64,000 bases of DNA from Rhodopseudomonas boonkerdii (GCF_021184025.1 NZ_CP036537.1:62001-126000); one strand, 5' to 3'. Positions 55,029-63,820 are shown, numbered from the stretch's first letter. Numbers and translations are program-made. The notes: generated from the letters alone by a model not told the origin.

Positions 55029-55415
55029 ATGCCGTTTGCCTATTGGAGCATTCTGATTGCCGCAGCGCTTCCATTGCTCATCGTCGGCTATGCCAAATCC
55101 GGATGCCGCGACAACAACACACCACGCGACAGCGCCGACAATCTGACCGGTGCCAGGCGCCGTGCCTACGCCGCGCATCAAAATGCGTTCGAGAGTTTGC
55201 CGTTCTACGCCGCTGCAGTGCTCGGCGCGCTGACCTTCGGCGCTTCAGCGAAAACCGTCGGCGTGCTGGCCGCGGTCTATCTCGTGTTCCGCATCGCCCA
55301 TGCCTTGTTCTATATCGCAGACAAAGCGACACCGCGGTCGCTTGCTTATGCAGGAGGCTTCTTCACCAATGTCGGGATCTTCGCGCTGCCGGCACTGCAG
55401 ATCAATTTCATCTGA
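55029..55415 (+). CDS. MAPEG-family membrane protein
   Basis: Inner-membrane protein of 128 aa with four hydrophobic helices (about 4-24, 55-75, 78-98, 105-126). The segment RRAYAAHQNAFESLPFYAAAVL matches the MAPEG pattern with the conserved Asn/Glu in helix 2, and FRIAHALFYIADKATPRS is typical. MAPEG proteins include glutathione transferases and eicosanoid-type enzymes; function in bacteria is mostly unknown. GGGGGAAC precedes the ATG at 55029. Confidence 0.87.
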   Translation: MPFAYWSILIAAALPLLIVGYAKSGCRDNNTPRDSADNLTGARRRAYAAHQNAFESLPFYAAAVLGALTFGASAKTVGVLAAVYLVFRIAHALFYIADKATPRSLAYAGGFFTNVGIFALPALQINFI

Positions 55416-55444
55416 AACCGTCATTGCGAGGCGTGCCCGAACCG

Positions 55445-57571
55445 TCAGGCTGTTTCGCGCCGGGCCTTGCGCCAATTGCCGGCCTTGGTCAGGACGCGCG
55501 AGAGCTGTTCGATGGAATAGGGTTTCTGCAGCAGCTCGAAGCCGAAGGTGCCGTTCTGTGCCAGAACATGGCTATAGCCCGACGTCAGCACGACGGGCAG
55601 GTCCGGATGAAGTTCGCGTATCTGCTGGGCAAGTTCGATTCCGCTGGTGCCGGGCATCACCACATCCGAGAACACGACATCGTAGCGATCGGCATGACTC
55701 GTGATCTCATCCAGCGCTTCCCTGGCGCTTTGCCTGAGCTCGGTCGTATAACCGAGCTCGCGCAACGCGTCGGTCGTGAAGGTGCCCACGTCGCGATTGT
55801 CCTCGACCACCAGCACCGATAGTCCATTGCCATCGACCAGCGGCGCTTCGTCCGTGGGCGGGGGCCGCACGGCGCTGCCGGCGACCCGCGGCAAGTAAAG
55901 CGTGAAGATGCTGCCTTTGCCGACTTCGCTGGCCACGACAACTTCACCGCCTGACTGCTTGGCGAAACCGAACACCTGCGACAGACCCAGACCTGTACCC
56001 TGCCCGACTTCCTTGGTGGTGTAGAACGGTTCAAAGATGCGCTCGAACTGATCGGGGGAAATACCGCAGCCGGAATCTGCGATGGCGACGGCGACGTAGC
56101 CGTCCTTGCGTGGCATCGTCGCCGACGGGAGCCATTCGCTGGCGGTGACGCTGATGGCAAGCCGTCCTTCGCCCTTCATCGCATCGCGGGCGTTGACGGC
56201 GATGTTGATCAGCGCCGTCTCGAACTGGCCGAGATCGGCATCCGCGTAAAGGGGCTTGTCAGGGAGATGCGTGACGATTTCGACCGAGGCGCCGGTCAGC
56301 GTCCCGATGATGTCCGTGACCGAACTCACGCATTGCCCAACATCGAATACTTCCGGCTTCAGAGTCTGCCGACGCGCAAAAGCAAGCAGCTGGGCCGTGA
56401 GCTTCGCCGCGCGGGTCACCGTATCGGAGATTGCGGCCACATAGCGGGCGCGGCGCTCGGGCGCGAGATCGGGCCGCTGCAACAGGTCTACGGACGAGCG
56501 AATTACCGTGAGCAGATTGTTGAAGTCATGCGCGACACCGCCTGTCAGCTGTCCCAGCGCTTCGAGACGCTGACCATGTTTCAGAGCTTCTTCAGCTTCA
56601 CGCCGTTTCGTCGCCTCGAAGTTCAGACGACGCGTGCGCCGCAGGGCGAACAATAGAAGCCCGAACAACAGAGCGGTCGCTGGAATACCGAAGATCAAAT
56701 GATAGCCGATCGCCTTCAGCCAGCGATCGCGAATGGCTGAGGTTTCAAGGCCCGCCGAAACATACACCGGATAGCCAGCGAGCCGCCGATAGCCGATGCG
56801 GCGTTCGATATTGTCGCCGGGCGCGCGGATGGTTATGAGGCTGCCATCCGGGTTTTCCGACAACGAGCGCCCCACGGGTCCCTTGGGATCGAGCCGTGCG
56901 CTGCGTTCGAGATTGGGATAACGCGCGAGGACCGACCCGTCGGTCAGTCCCAGCGCGAAAAAACTGCCCGGCGCGCGGCCGATGCGCGCATAGAACTTCT
57001 CGAAATATTCCGGAAGTACCGAGGCCTGCACGACGCCGGTGAAATGCCCATTGAGGCTGACGCGGCGACGGCTGACACCGAAGAATGGCGCTCCCTGATA
57101 AGGCGGCCGGGGCAGCAGGTTCGCACCGATAAAGGTGCCGACATCGCTAGCCACGTGAGCCCTGTAGTAGTCGCGATCGGAGAAGTCGATGTGGGGCAAA
57201 GCGAGATCGAGGCTGTTGATCAGGGCGCGGCCCTTGTTGTCGAACACCCAGACCGATTTGAGCTGCGGCAGCGCGTCCGTCAGCTGCTTGAGCCGCGCCG
57301 ACATCGCGTCGACATTGGCGCGAAGCTCGTCGTCGGAACGACCGCGGACAATCTCGTTGATTTCCGACAGACTGCGATCGATCGTCTCGAACACTTTTAA
57401 TGCATGTTCGTGTGCGACATCGAGCGTGCGCTCGATTTCACGATCGGCATTCTCGTTGGTGGAGAACCAGGAATTGCTGGCGGCGAAGACGAACAGCGCA
57501 ACGGGAAAGGCCAGGGACGCGGCCATCATCCACTGGAGCATTCTCAGAGAATTGTGCTGTTCTGTCTTCAC
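55445..57571 (-). CDS. hybrid sensor histidine kinase with C-terminal receiver
   Basis: Membrane kinase of 708 aa. Helix 1 is about 13-33, followed by an extracytoplasmic sensing region to about 285 of dCache/double-PAS type (KSVWVFDNKGRALINS, DFSDRDYYRAHV), then helix 2 about 290-312. The H-box is GQLTGGVAHDFNNLLTVI (His at about 355), then an HATPase domain (NIAVNARDAM, ADSGCGISPDQFERIFEPFYTTKEVGQGTGLGLSQV). The receiver (about 590-705) has the phosphoacceptor Asp in YDVVFSDVVMPGTSG and Lys in LLQKPYS. The stimulus is unknown. It starts with GTG. No cognate response regulator gene is nearby. Confidence 0.9.
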   Translation of the reverse strand: MKTEQHNSLRMLQWMMAASLAFPVALFVFAASNSWFSTNENADREIERTLDVAHEHALKVFETIDRSLSEINEIVRGRSDDELRANVDAMSARLKQLTDALPQLKSVWVFDNKGRALINSLDLALPHIDFSDRDYYRAHVASDVGTFIGANLLPRPPYQGAPFFGVSRRRVSLNGHFTGVVQASVLPEYFEKFYARIGRAPGSFFALGLTDGSVLARYPNLERSARLDPKGPVGRSLSENPDGSLITIRAPGDNIERRIGYRRLAGYPVYVSAGLETSAIRDRWLKAIGYHLIFGIPATALLFGLLLFALRRTRRLNFEATKRREAEEALKHGQRLEALGQLTGGVAHDFNNLLTVIRSSVDLLQRPDLAPERRARYVAAISDTVTRAAKLTAQLLAFARRQTLKPEVFDVGQCVSSVTDIIGTLTGASVEIVTHLPDKPLYADADLGQFETALINIAVNARDAMKGEGRLAISVTASEWLPSATMPRKDGYVAVAIADSGCGISPDQFERIFEPFYTTKEVGQGTGLGLSQVFGFAKQSGGEVVVASEVGKGSIFTLYLPRVAGSAVRPPPTDEAPLVDGNGLSVLVVEDNRDVGTFTTDALRELGYTTELRQSAREALDEITSHADRYDVVFSDVVMPGTSGIELAQQIRELHPDLPVVLTSGYSHVLAQNGTFGFELLQKPYSIEQLSRVLTKAGNWRKARRETA

Positions 57572-57727
57572 AGTCCCTGCCCGCTTCGCGCCAATCTAGC
57601 GCATGGAGCGGGATCGACCAACCCCGCACCGCGGCAGGAACCTCCGTGCGCGGAATGACGCAGCAGAGCTGAATTTCTGCGCTGCATCGTGCCCGAGAAG
57701 CAAGATGCCGTCCAGACCAGACTTGCG

Positions 57728-58498
57728 CTAGCCGGCGCTCATCTGCGAACGGAAGGCCCAGCGGGTGGAACGCTGCTCGATCCACGCGAACACGGCATAC
57801 ATCAGCACGCCCTCGAAGGCGAGCAGCAGCAATGCGGCATAGACATTCGCCATGCGGAAACTGGCGCCTTCCTGCGCGATCAGAAAGCCGAGGCCGGCAT
57901 TGGCGCCGAGGGTTTCGGAAACGACGGTGCCGACAAAGGCCAGTGTGATCGCAACTTTCAGCGAGCCAAAGAAGTAAGGCAGCGCGCGCGGAATGCCGAC
58001 TTTCAGCATGATATCGAGCTTGCGCGCGCCAAGCGCGCGCAGCACGTCCTCGAGCTCCGGTTCCGTGGTCGCGAGGCCGGTGGCGATGTTGACCACGATC
58101 GGGAAGAAGGAGATCAGAAACGCCGTGACGATGGCCGGCACTTCACCGATCCCGAACCACAGGATCAGCAGCGGCACGATGGCGACTTTCGGGATGGTGT
58201 TGAAGCCGATCATCACCGGATAGAGCCCGCGATAGATCGTCCGCGACCAGCCGACCACGAGACCGAGCATGACGCCGAACACCACGGCCAACGCGAAGCC
58301 GACCATCGTGACCCACAGCGTGACCCAGGAGTGATAGAGGAACACCTTCCACAGCTTGAACATCGCCGCGAAGGCTGCCGATGGCGGCTGCAGCACCGAG
58401 GTGTTGATCTTGAAGGCCGCGCAGGCGCCCTCCCAGATGAGGAAGAGCGCGACGGTGAACATCCAGGGCGCGAGTTTCTCGACGAGACGCGACGTCAT
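57728..58498 (-). CDS. ABC transporter permease (SsuC/TauC/ThiX-like)
   Basis: Inner-membrane permease of 256 aa with about six helices; the EAA-type loop is EPELEDVLRALGARKLDIMLKVGIPRALPYFFGSLKVAI. It belongs to the BPD_transp_1 importers for nitrate, sulfonates, taurine or pyrimidines. It overlaps the ATPase gene upstream (ATGA). Third gene of a minus-strand import operon. Confidence 0.9.
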   Translation of the reverse strand: MTSRLVEKLAPWMFTVALFLIWEGACAAFKINTSVLQPPSAAFAAMFKLWKVFLYHSWVTLWVTMVGFALAVVFGVMLGLVVGWSRTIYRGLYPVMIGFNTIPKVAIVPLLILWFGIGEVPAIVTAFLISFFPIVVNIATGLATTEPELEDVLRALGARKLDIMLKVGIPRALPYFFGSLKVAITLAFVGTVVSETLGANAGLGFLIAQEGASFRMANVYAALLLLAFEGVLMYAVFAWIEQRSTRWAFRSQMSAG

Positions 58499-59283
58499 GA
58501 CTTACGCACCTCCGCGATCTTCAGGCGCAGTTCATGCACGATATCGCCGAATTCCTTGTGATAGGTAACTTCAAGATCGCGCGGGCGCGCAAAATCGACC
58601 GGCTTGATCTGCACGATGTGGCCGGGACGCGCGCTCATGACATAGATATTGTCGGCGAGGAACGCAGCCTCGCGCAGGTCGTGCGTGACGAGGATCACCG
58701 TGAAGCCGAGGCGCTGCCAGAGGTCGCGCAGCACGCACCACAGTTCCTCACGGGTGAAGGCATCCAGCGCCGCGAAGGGCTCGTCGAGCATCAGCAGCGC
58801 CGGCTCATGGATCAACGAGCGACACAGCGAGACGCGCTGCTGCATGCCGCCGGAGAGCTCCCACGGATAACGATCGCCAAACCCCGCGAGCCCGACGGTC
58901 GCGAGCAACTGCTCGGCCTTGGCGCGGAACTCGGCTTTCTTCGACCGGAACTGCGAGCGATGGGGTTCGACGATTTCCAGCGGCAGCAACACATTGTCGA
59001 TGACCTTGCGCCACGGCAGCAGATTGGCGTGCTGGAACGCCATGCCGGCCATTTTGACCGGCCCTTTTACTTCCTTGCCATCGATGGCGATGGTGCCGGC
59101 GGTCGGCCTGTGCAGGCCGGTGACCAGCCGCATCAAGGTGGATTTGCCACACCCGGACGGCCCGACCACGGCGGCGAATTCGCCGCGCGCGATCTTCAAC
59201 GTCGCGTCCTGAAGGGCAGTGATCTCCCCGGTGGCGCCGCTATATTTCAGCGTCACGCCATCGATATCCACGAACCTGTCCAT
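58495..59283 (-). CDS. ABC transporter ATP-binding protein (SsuB/TauB-like)
   Basis: Importer ATPase of 262 aa. Walker A GPSGCGKSTL, Q-loop AFQHANLLPW, signature LSGGMQQRVSLCRSL, Walker B LLMLDEPFAALD and H-loop VTHDLREA. It energises the permease encoded next to it. Starts 34 bp after the binding protein stop. Confidence 0.92.
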   Translation of the reverse strand: MDRFVDIDGVTLKYSGATGEITALQDATLKIARGEFAAVVGPSGCGKSTLMRLVTGLHRPTAGTIAIDGKEVKGPVKMAGMAFQHANLLPWRKVIDNVLLPLEIVEPHRSQFRSKKAEFRAKAEQLLATVGLAGFGDRYPWELSGGMQQRVSLCRSLIHEPALLMLDEPFAALDAFTREELWCVLRDLWQRLGFTVILVTHDLREAAFLADNIYVMSARPGHIVQIKPVDFARPRDLEVTYHKEFGDIVHELRLKIAEVRKS

Positions 59284-59317
59284 GCGTGTCCGATCCCGAC
59301 CTCTTGTCTTGCCGGGA

Positions 59318-60334
59318 TCAGAGCTTGCGTTCGCCGGCCGGCGGCAGATATTCCGACGTGAACAGATCGCCCGCCTTCGGCTTCGGATTCTTGAACTCGT
59401 AGGTCACCGCGATCTGCTCGATGGCGTCGGTCATGCGTTTCTCGTCGATGCCGCCGACGCCGTTGGCCTTCACCCACGGGGTGATGAAATTGTCCTTCAG
59501 CGACATCTTGAGGCGTGCCAGCTCGATCTTCTCGTCTGCGGTCTCGTTGCGCTTCATCACCGACTTGATGGCGGCGTCGGGGTCCTTCGCGGTGTCGATG
59601 ATTCCCTTGATAGTGGCGCGCACAAAGCCGGCAACCGCCTTCGGATTCGCCTTGGCGAATTCCGGATTGACCATGATGGCGTTGCCGTACAGCACGAGGC
59701 CGTAATCGGACATCAGCATCACCTTGATGTCCTTCTCGGCGATGCCCTTGGCCATCAGGTTGAAATAAGACGAGAACGAGAAGCCGGTGATGGCATCGAC
59801 CTTGCCATCGGCAAGCATCGGCTCGCGTACGGGGAAGCCGACATTCTCGATCTTCACCTTTGCATCGTCGATCTTGTTCTCCTTCACAAAGGCTTTCCAC
59901 TGTGCGAAGGCGCCGTCCGGCGCCGGTGCACCAAGAATCTTGCCTTCGAGATCCTTCGGCACATTGATGCCGGCCCTGGTGACGGAGACGATGGAGAAGG
60001 GCGGTACATCATAGACCATCAGCACGGCCTTGACGTCCTTGTCTGGATTCTGGTCGCGGAAGCGCGCCAGCGAATTGATGTCGAAGAAGCCGATCGGATA
60101 GGTGCCGGCGGCGACGCGCGCGATGCCGGCGACGGAGCCCGGACCGCTGTCGATTGTCACGTCAAGCCCTTCGGCCTTGTAATAACCCTTGTCGAGGGCG
60201 ACGAAATACGGCGCGGACGGTCCCTCGAACTTCCAGTCGAGGGCGAATTTAACGGCGGTATCAGCGTTTGCCGACAGTGCCGATGCCAACAATGCTGCAC
60301 CTGCAATCGCACTCAAACCAAACTGACGAAACAT
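59318..60334 (-). CDS. ABC transporter substrate-binding protein (NMT1/THI5-like)
   Basis: Periplasmic binding protein of 338 aa. Signal peptide about 1-24 (FGLSAIAGAALLASALSANA). The NMT1/THI5-like fold is shown by VKFALDWKFEGPSAPYFVALDKGYYKAEGLDVTID and GFFDINSLARF. This family binds pyrimidine thiamine precursors, riboflavin, nitrate, sulfonates or taurine; the ligand is not evident. I looked for a TPP riboswitch in the leader and found none. First gene of the import operon; a TATAAT (minus strand, 60469-60464) could be its -10. Confidence 0.88.
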   Translation of the reverse strand: MFRQFGLSAIAGAALLASALSANADTAVKFALDWKFEGPSAPYFVALDKGYYKAEGLDVTIDSGPGSVAGIARVAAGTYPIGFFDINSLARFRDQNPDKDVKAVLMVYDVPPFSIVSVTRAGINVPKDLEGKILGAPAPDGAFAQWKAFVKENKIDDAKVKIENVGFPVREPMLADGKVDAITGFSFSSYFNLMAKGIAEKDIKVMLMSDYGLVLYGNAIMVNPEFAKANPKAVAGFVRATIKGIIDTAKDPDAAIKSVMKRNETADEKIELARLKMSLKDNFITPWVKANGVGGIDEKRMTDAIEQIAVTYEFKNPKPKAGDLFTSEYLPPAGERKL

Positions 60335-60921
60335 CCTGGAAATCCCCCGCGATTATGCCAAGCGCAAGCTAGCACAGGCCACGCCAGCCGTGGCGATTGC
60401 GTTTTACAGCCGAAGGTCGTCACAGTTGCACCAAACCCGCTCACAGATCGGCAATCTGCTCACATTATACACAAGAAGAGCACCTGCCTGCTGGCACCGA
60501 CCGATATTTGCTCAACACACCGCCTCGGAAAAGACAGCCACAGGCGGCTGAGTTTGCTCGGGAAGGCACAACGGCTCTGTAAACAAGCCAAACGCCGCTC
60601 ATCGGGCTTGTCCGAGACGCTCGCCGGTAAACTAGCGGAATTCAGATCGTCGGCGGAGGCTTGGACGTGCGGTGCGCGCCGGAAGATCGAGGAGCGATGC
60701 CGGCCCGGGCATGAAGGCCCTCCGCGAGGAGACGCAGGAAGCTTTTGATCATTTTCATGGAAGCTCTCGCTGATCTGGTCCCTCAAACTAGTCCCGCGAC
60801 CAACAATCCGGAGGCCTGAATGATGAGCAGCGCCGCTCATTCCGATGGCAGCCCGTTTCGATCTTCACCACAAATGCGGTCACGACAGGCCGTTTTATCT
60901 AGAGAATTCAATAAACAAAAA
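60335..60921. other. gene-free region between two ABC importer operons
   Basis: Nearly 590 bp with only short frames that do not look like genes. It includes a GCCACG/CGTGGC hairpin (60378-60394), a TATAAT on the minus strand (60464-60469), and CCGCCT/AGGCGG pairing in 60520-60550. Sequence from 60890 becomes AT-rich ahead of the sigma-54 element. I saw no convincing NtrC inverted site. Confidence 0.5.
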
Positions 60922-60939
60922 TTGGCACGCTGTGTGCTT
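60922..60939 (+). promoter_or_regulatory. sigma-54 (RpoN) -24/-12 promoter
   Basis: TTGGCACGCTGTGTGCTT: GG at 60924-60925 and GC at 60936-60937 are separated by exactly ten bases, and the -24 block TTGGCACG is a full consensus match. The -12 block is GTGCT instead of TTGCT/A. Transcription would start near 60949, just before the riboswitch at 60953. This links the downstream operon to nitrogen control, an inference from sigma-54/NtrC use in rhizobia. Confidence 0.6.
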
Positions 60940-60952
60940 ATGTGTAGTTGAG

Positions 60953-61068
60953 TTGGCCGCTAGGGTTCCGGCTTTGCTGATGCGAAGCGCTGGTCCGAGA
61001 GCGGCCGCTGTGAGGGAGACATCCTCACTGCACGGCGGGACAAAAACCCGGGAGACCTCGTGAGCCAA
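60953..61068 (+). ncRNA. guanidine-I riboswitch (ykkC class)
   Basis: The conserved blocks occur in order with normal spacing: CTAGGGTTCCG (60960-60970), CTGGTCCGAGAG (60990-61001) and ACGGCGGGA-CAAAA-ACCCGGGAGA (61032-61055). TTGGC (60953-60957) and GCCAA (61064-61068) can form the closing helix. A stem with CTGTGAGG / CCTCACTG lies between (61008-61030). The aptamer binds guanidinium and usually activates genes for guanidine export or breakdown. Here the genes are an importer and a DUF1989-type protein, so breakdown as a nitrogen source is expected. Confidence 0.93.
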
Positions 61069-61107
61069 GGGATTGGCAGCGCGATGGTCTATGGCCAATC
61101 CCTTTTT
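61067..61107 (+). terminator. riboswitch-controlled intrinsic terminator
   Basis: AAGGGATTGGC (61067-61077) and GCCAATCCCTT (61094-61104) form a perfect 11-bp stem with a 16-base loop and end in TTTTT (61103-61107). Its first two bases are the last two of the proposed aptamer closing helix, so the two structures compete. Guanidine binding should favour read-through. Confidence 0.85.
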
Positions 61108-61134
61108 GTAGTTCTTGCAAGAAGGATGAGCCAG

Positions 61135-62211
61135 ATGGGCACTAAGTCTTTTGCTAGCTTCCGCACGATGATCGGCGCTTCTCTCCTCGCTCTCGCGATG
61201 GCAGCGCCTGCCTGCGCCGCCCCCAAGAAGGATTTCAAGGTCGCCTGGTCGATCTATGTCGGCTGGATGCCCTGGGGCTACGCGGCCGATACGGGCATCG
61301 TCAAGAAGTGGGCGGACAAATACGGCATCACAATCGAAGTGAAGCAGTTCAACGACTACGTCGAGTCTGTCAATCAGTACACCGCCGGTAGTTTCGATGC
61401 CGTGACGATCACCAACATGGATGCCCTCTCGATTCCCGCTGCCGGCGGCGTCGATACGACGGCCATGATCGTGGGCGATTTCTCCAACGGAAACGACGCC
61501 GTTATCCTGAAAAACAAGAGCGATCTCGCGGCCATCAAGGGGCAGAAGATCAATCTCGTCGAATTCTCTGTCTCGCACTACCTTCTTGCGCGTGCGCTGG
61601 AAAGCAAGCAGCTTTCCGAAAGAGACATCAAGGTCGTCAACACATCCGACGCGGATCTTGCCGCAGCGTTCAAGACACCTGACGTCACCGCCGTCGTGAC
61701 ATGGAACCCCATCGTGTCTGAAGTCCTCGCGTCACCCGACGCGAAGAAGGTGTTCGATTCCTCACAGATCCCGGGCGAGATCATGGACCTGATGGTTGCG
61801 AACACCGACGTCCTGAAGGACAACCCGAATTTCGGCAAAGCACTCGTCGGCATCTGGTACGAGACCCTCGCCAGGATGACTGCACCGGGCGCAGAAGGCG
61901 CGGCAGCCCAGGAAGCGATGGCCAAGGCATCTGGAACGGACCTCGCCGGATTCCAGAGCCAGCTGGCATCGACGAAGCTGTTCGATACCGCGCCATCAGC
62001 CCTCGAATTCACGAAGAGTGCGATGGTCGGATCGACGATGGATCGCGTTCGCAAGTTCCTTTTCGACAAGGCCCTGCTTGGTAAGGACGCCAAGTCTGCG
62101 GACGCGATAGGCATCGAACTGTCGGACAAGACGGTGCTCGGCAACAAGGCCAACGTGAAGCTTCGCTTCGACGCCACGTTCATGGATGCCGCGGCGAGCG
62201 GCAAACTTTAA
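61135..62211 (+). CDS. ABC transporter substrate-binding protein of the guanidine-I operon
   Basis: Periplasmic binding protein of 358 aa. Signal peptide about 1-27 (MIGASLLALAMAAPACAA). The mature part begins with FKVAWSIYVGWMPWGYAADTGIVKKWADKYGI, typical of the NitT/TauT-like proteins annotated as putative urea ABC transporter binding proteins in guanidine-I operons. EDITH-like contacts cannot be fixed. Ligand is probably guanidine or a derivative. ATG at 61135 is chosen because AGAAGG is eight bases before it; the ATG at 61126 abuts that site, and a GTG at 61060 would lie inside the riboswitch and terminator. Confidence 0.9.
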   Translation: MGTKSFASFRTMIGASLLALAMAAPACAAPKKDFKVAWSIYVGWMPWGYAADTGIVKKWADKYGITIEVKQFNDYVESVNQYTAGSFDAVTITNMDALSIPAAGGVDTTAMIVGDFSNGNDAVILKNKSDLAAIKGQKINLVEFSVSHYLLARALESKQLSERDIKVVNTSDADLAAAFKTPDVTAVVTWNPIVSEVLASPDAKKVFDSSQIPGEIMDLMVANTDVLKDNPNFGKALVGIWYETLARMTAPGAEGAAAQEAMAKASGTDLAGFQSQLASTKLFDTAPSALEFTKSAMVGSTMDRVRKFLFDKALLGKDAKSADAIGIELSDKTVLGNKANVKLRFDATFMDAAASGKL

Positions 62212-62246
62212 CCGTCGGCTTCGTCGTCGCTCGAGGAACAGCCGTC

Positions 62247-63065
62247 ATGCGCCTCATGAATCTCAGACCGGGCCGACAATCCCGCTTCTACCTCGCGGGG
62301 TTACCATTCGTGCTCCTCGCTTTGGCGTACTTCACCGGTTCAAGCGTGAGACTCGCGGAGAACCCCAACGATAAATTGCTGCCTGCGTTATCCAGTATGG
62401 CGCAGGCGGTGAAACACATGGCGTTCGAGACCGACCTTCGCACCGGAAGCATCCTGATGCTATCGGATACCATCGCGAGCGGCACTCGGCTTCTCGCTGC
62501 GCTTGCAATCTCGACGTCTGCCGCATTGGTGCTGGGAATCGCGATCGGCCTGTTACCGGGCGTGAACGCGTTGCTGGCTCCCTTCGTCAGCATCGTATCG
62601 ATGATTCCGCCGCTGGCGTTGCTACCCATCCTGTTCATCGTGATGGGGCTCGGAGAGAACTCGAAGGTCGCCCTGATCGTGATCGGCACATTGCCGTGCA
62701 TGGTTCGCGACCTCACGATGCGCGTTCTGGAGCTTCCGCGCGAACAGCTGATCAAGGCACAGACGCTCGGTGCTTCGACATGGCAGGTTGCGATACGTGT
62801 GGTGTTACCCCAGGTGCTGCCGCGCCTGATCGACTCACTGAGACTTCAACTTGGCCCGGCATGGCTGTTCCTCATCGCCGCGGAAGCGATCGCCTCCGAT
62901 TCTGGCCTCGGCTATCGGATCTTCCTCGTTCGTCGCTATCTCGCGATGGATGTGATCATTCCCTACGTCATCTGGATCACCTGTCTCGCCTTCCTGATGG
63001 ATGCGGGATTACGGCTCCTGCAACGTCGATCGTTCCCATGGTTCGCTTCTGTGAGGGCGGAATGA
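62247..63065 (+). CDS. ABC transporter permease of the guanidine-I operon
   Basis: Inner-membrane permease of 272 aa with about six helices; the coupling loop is LELPREQLIKAQTLGASTWQVAIRVVLPQVLPRLIDSLRL. Same BPD_transp_1 family as the 57.7-kb permease, though clearly divergent from it. GAGGAACAG lies before the ATG. Overlaps the ATPase gene (ATGA). Confidence 0.9.
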   Translation: MRLMNLRPGRQSRFYLAGLPFVLLALAYFTGSSVRLAENPNDKLLPALSSMAQAVKHMAFETDLRTGSILMLSDTIASGTRLLAALAISTSAALVLGIAIGLLPGVNALLAPFVSIVSMIPPLALLPILFIVMGLGENSKVALIVIGTLPCMVRDLTMRVLELPREQLIKAQTLGASTWQVAIRVVLPQVLPRLIDSLRLQLGPAWLFLIAAEAIASDSGLGYRIFLVRRYLAMDVIIPYVIWITCLAFLMDAGLRLLQRRSFPWFASVRAE

Positions 63066-63802
63066 GCGCGATCCGGTTCGACGAGGTCTGGAAGGAATAC
63101 GGCGACCATATCGTTCTGGAGCGTGTCACGCTCGATGTGGCGCCACGTGCCTTCATCGCCCTGGTCGGTCCTTCGGGATGCGGCAAGACAACGTTTCTGC
63201 GCATGCTACTGGGCGAGGAAAGCCCGACCCGCGGCCAGATACTGGTGGACGGACAACCGCTGAAAGCTGAGCCCAATGCCGATCGCGGCGTGGTCTTCCA
63301 GCGCTATTCGGTATTTCCGCATCTGACGGTGCTCCAGAACGTCCTGCTCGGGCGGGAATTGCAGCAATCGAGATTTATCGGACAGCTGTTCGGACAGGCA
63401 AAGCGCGCGGCCACTGAACAGGCAATGTCATTACTGGCGGAGGTCGGCCTGTCCGGCCATGAGAGCAAGTTTCCAGCGGCTCTCTCCGGCGGAATGCAGC
63501 AGCGACTGGCGCTGGCACAGGCGATCATGGGGGGCCCGAAGATACTCCTGCTGGACGAGCCCTTCGGTGCCCTCGATCCCGGAATCCGCGCGGATATTCA
63601 CGTGCTGATGAAACGATTGTGGAACGAGACCGAACTGACGGTCGTCATGGTCACCCACGATCTCAGCGAGGCCTTCAGGCTCGCGACGCGCGTGATCGCT
63701 TTCGAGCGGAGTCGGAATCGTCCCGAAGAACGTGAACGCTACGGCGCGACCATCTCGCGCGATCTGGAAATCTACCCGCGCCGTATGGCGACCGCGCGGT
63801 AA
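63062..63802 (+). CDS. ABC transporter ATP-binding protein of the guanidine-I operon
   Basis: Importer ATPase of 246 aa. Walker A GPSGCGKTTFL, Q-loop VVFQRYSVFPHLTV, signature LSGGMQQRLALAQAI, Walker B ILLLDEPFGALD, H-loop VTHDLSEA. The start ATG at 63062 overlaps the permease stop; codons upstream of it in the same frame lie inside the permease gene in another frame and are not real. The C-terminus has an extra basic segment (RSRNRPEERERYG). Confidence 0.92.
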   Translation: MSAIRFDEVWKEYGDHIVLERVTLDVAPRAFIALVGPSGCGKTTFLRMLLGEESPTRGQILVDGQPLKAEPNADRGVVFQRYSVFPHLTVLQNVLLGRELQQSRFIGQLFGQAKRAATEQAMSLLAEVGLSGHESKFPAALSGGMQQRLALAQAIMGGPKILLLDEPFGALDPGIRADIHVLMKRLWNETELTVVMVTHDLSEAFRLATRVIAFERSRNRPEERERYGATISRDLEIYPRRMATAR

Positions 63803-63820
63803 TCCATCATCAGCTCCGGT

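Noticed and set aside
60335..60500. TPP riboswitch before the NMT1/THI5-like binding protein
   Set aside because: The CTGAGA and ACCTGA-type conserved blocks are absent on the minus strand.
60460..60840. Minus-strand frame of 126 codons in the gap between ABC operons
   Set aside because: No ribosome binding site, no recognisable pattern, and Ser/Arg-rich composition typical of non-coding GC-rich DNA.
60600..60920. NtrC binding sites upstream of the sigma-54 element
   Set aside because: I looked for TGCACC-N5-GGTGCA-like symmetry and found no acceptable match; a distant or degenerate site cannot be excluded.
60845..61063. Plus-strand frame of 72 codons
   Set aside because: It covers the sigma-54 element and the guanidine-I aptamer, which explain the conservation-like signals there.
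61060..61134. GTG start for the binding protein at 61060, and ATG at 61126
   Set aside because: The first lies inside the riboswitch and terminator; the second abuts the ribosome binding site without spacing. The ATG at 61135 has correct spacing and begins a signal peptide.
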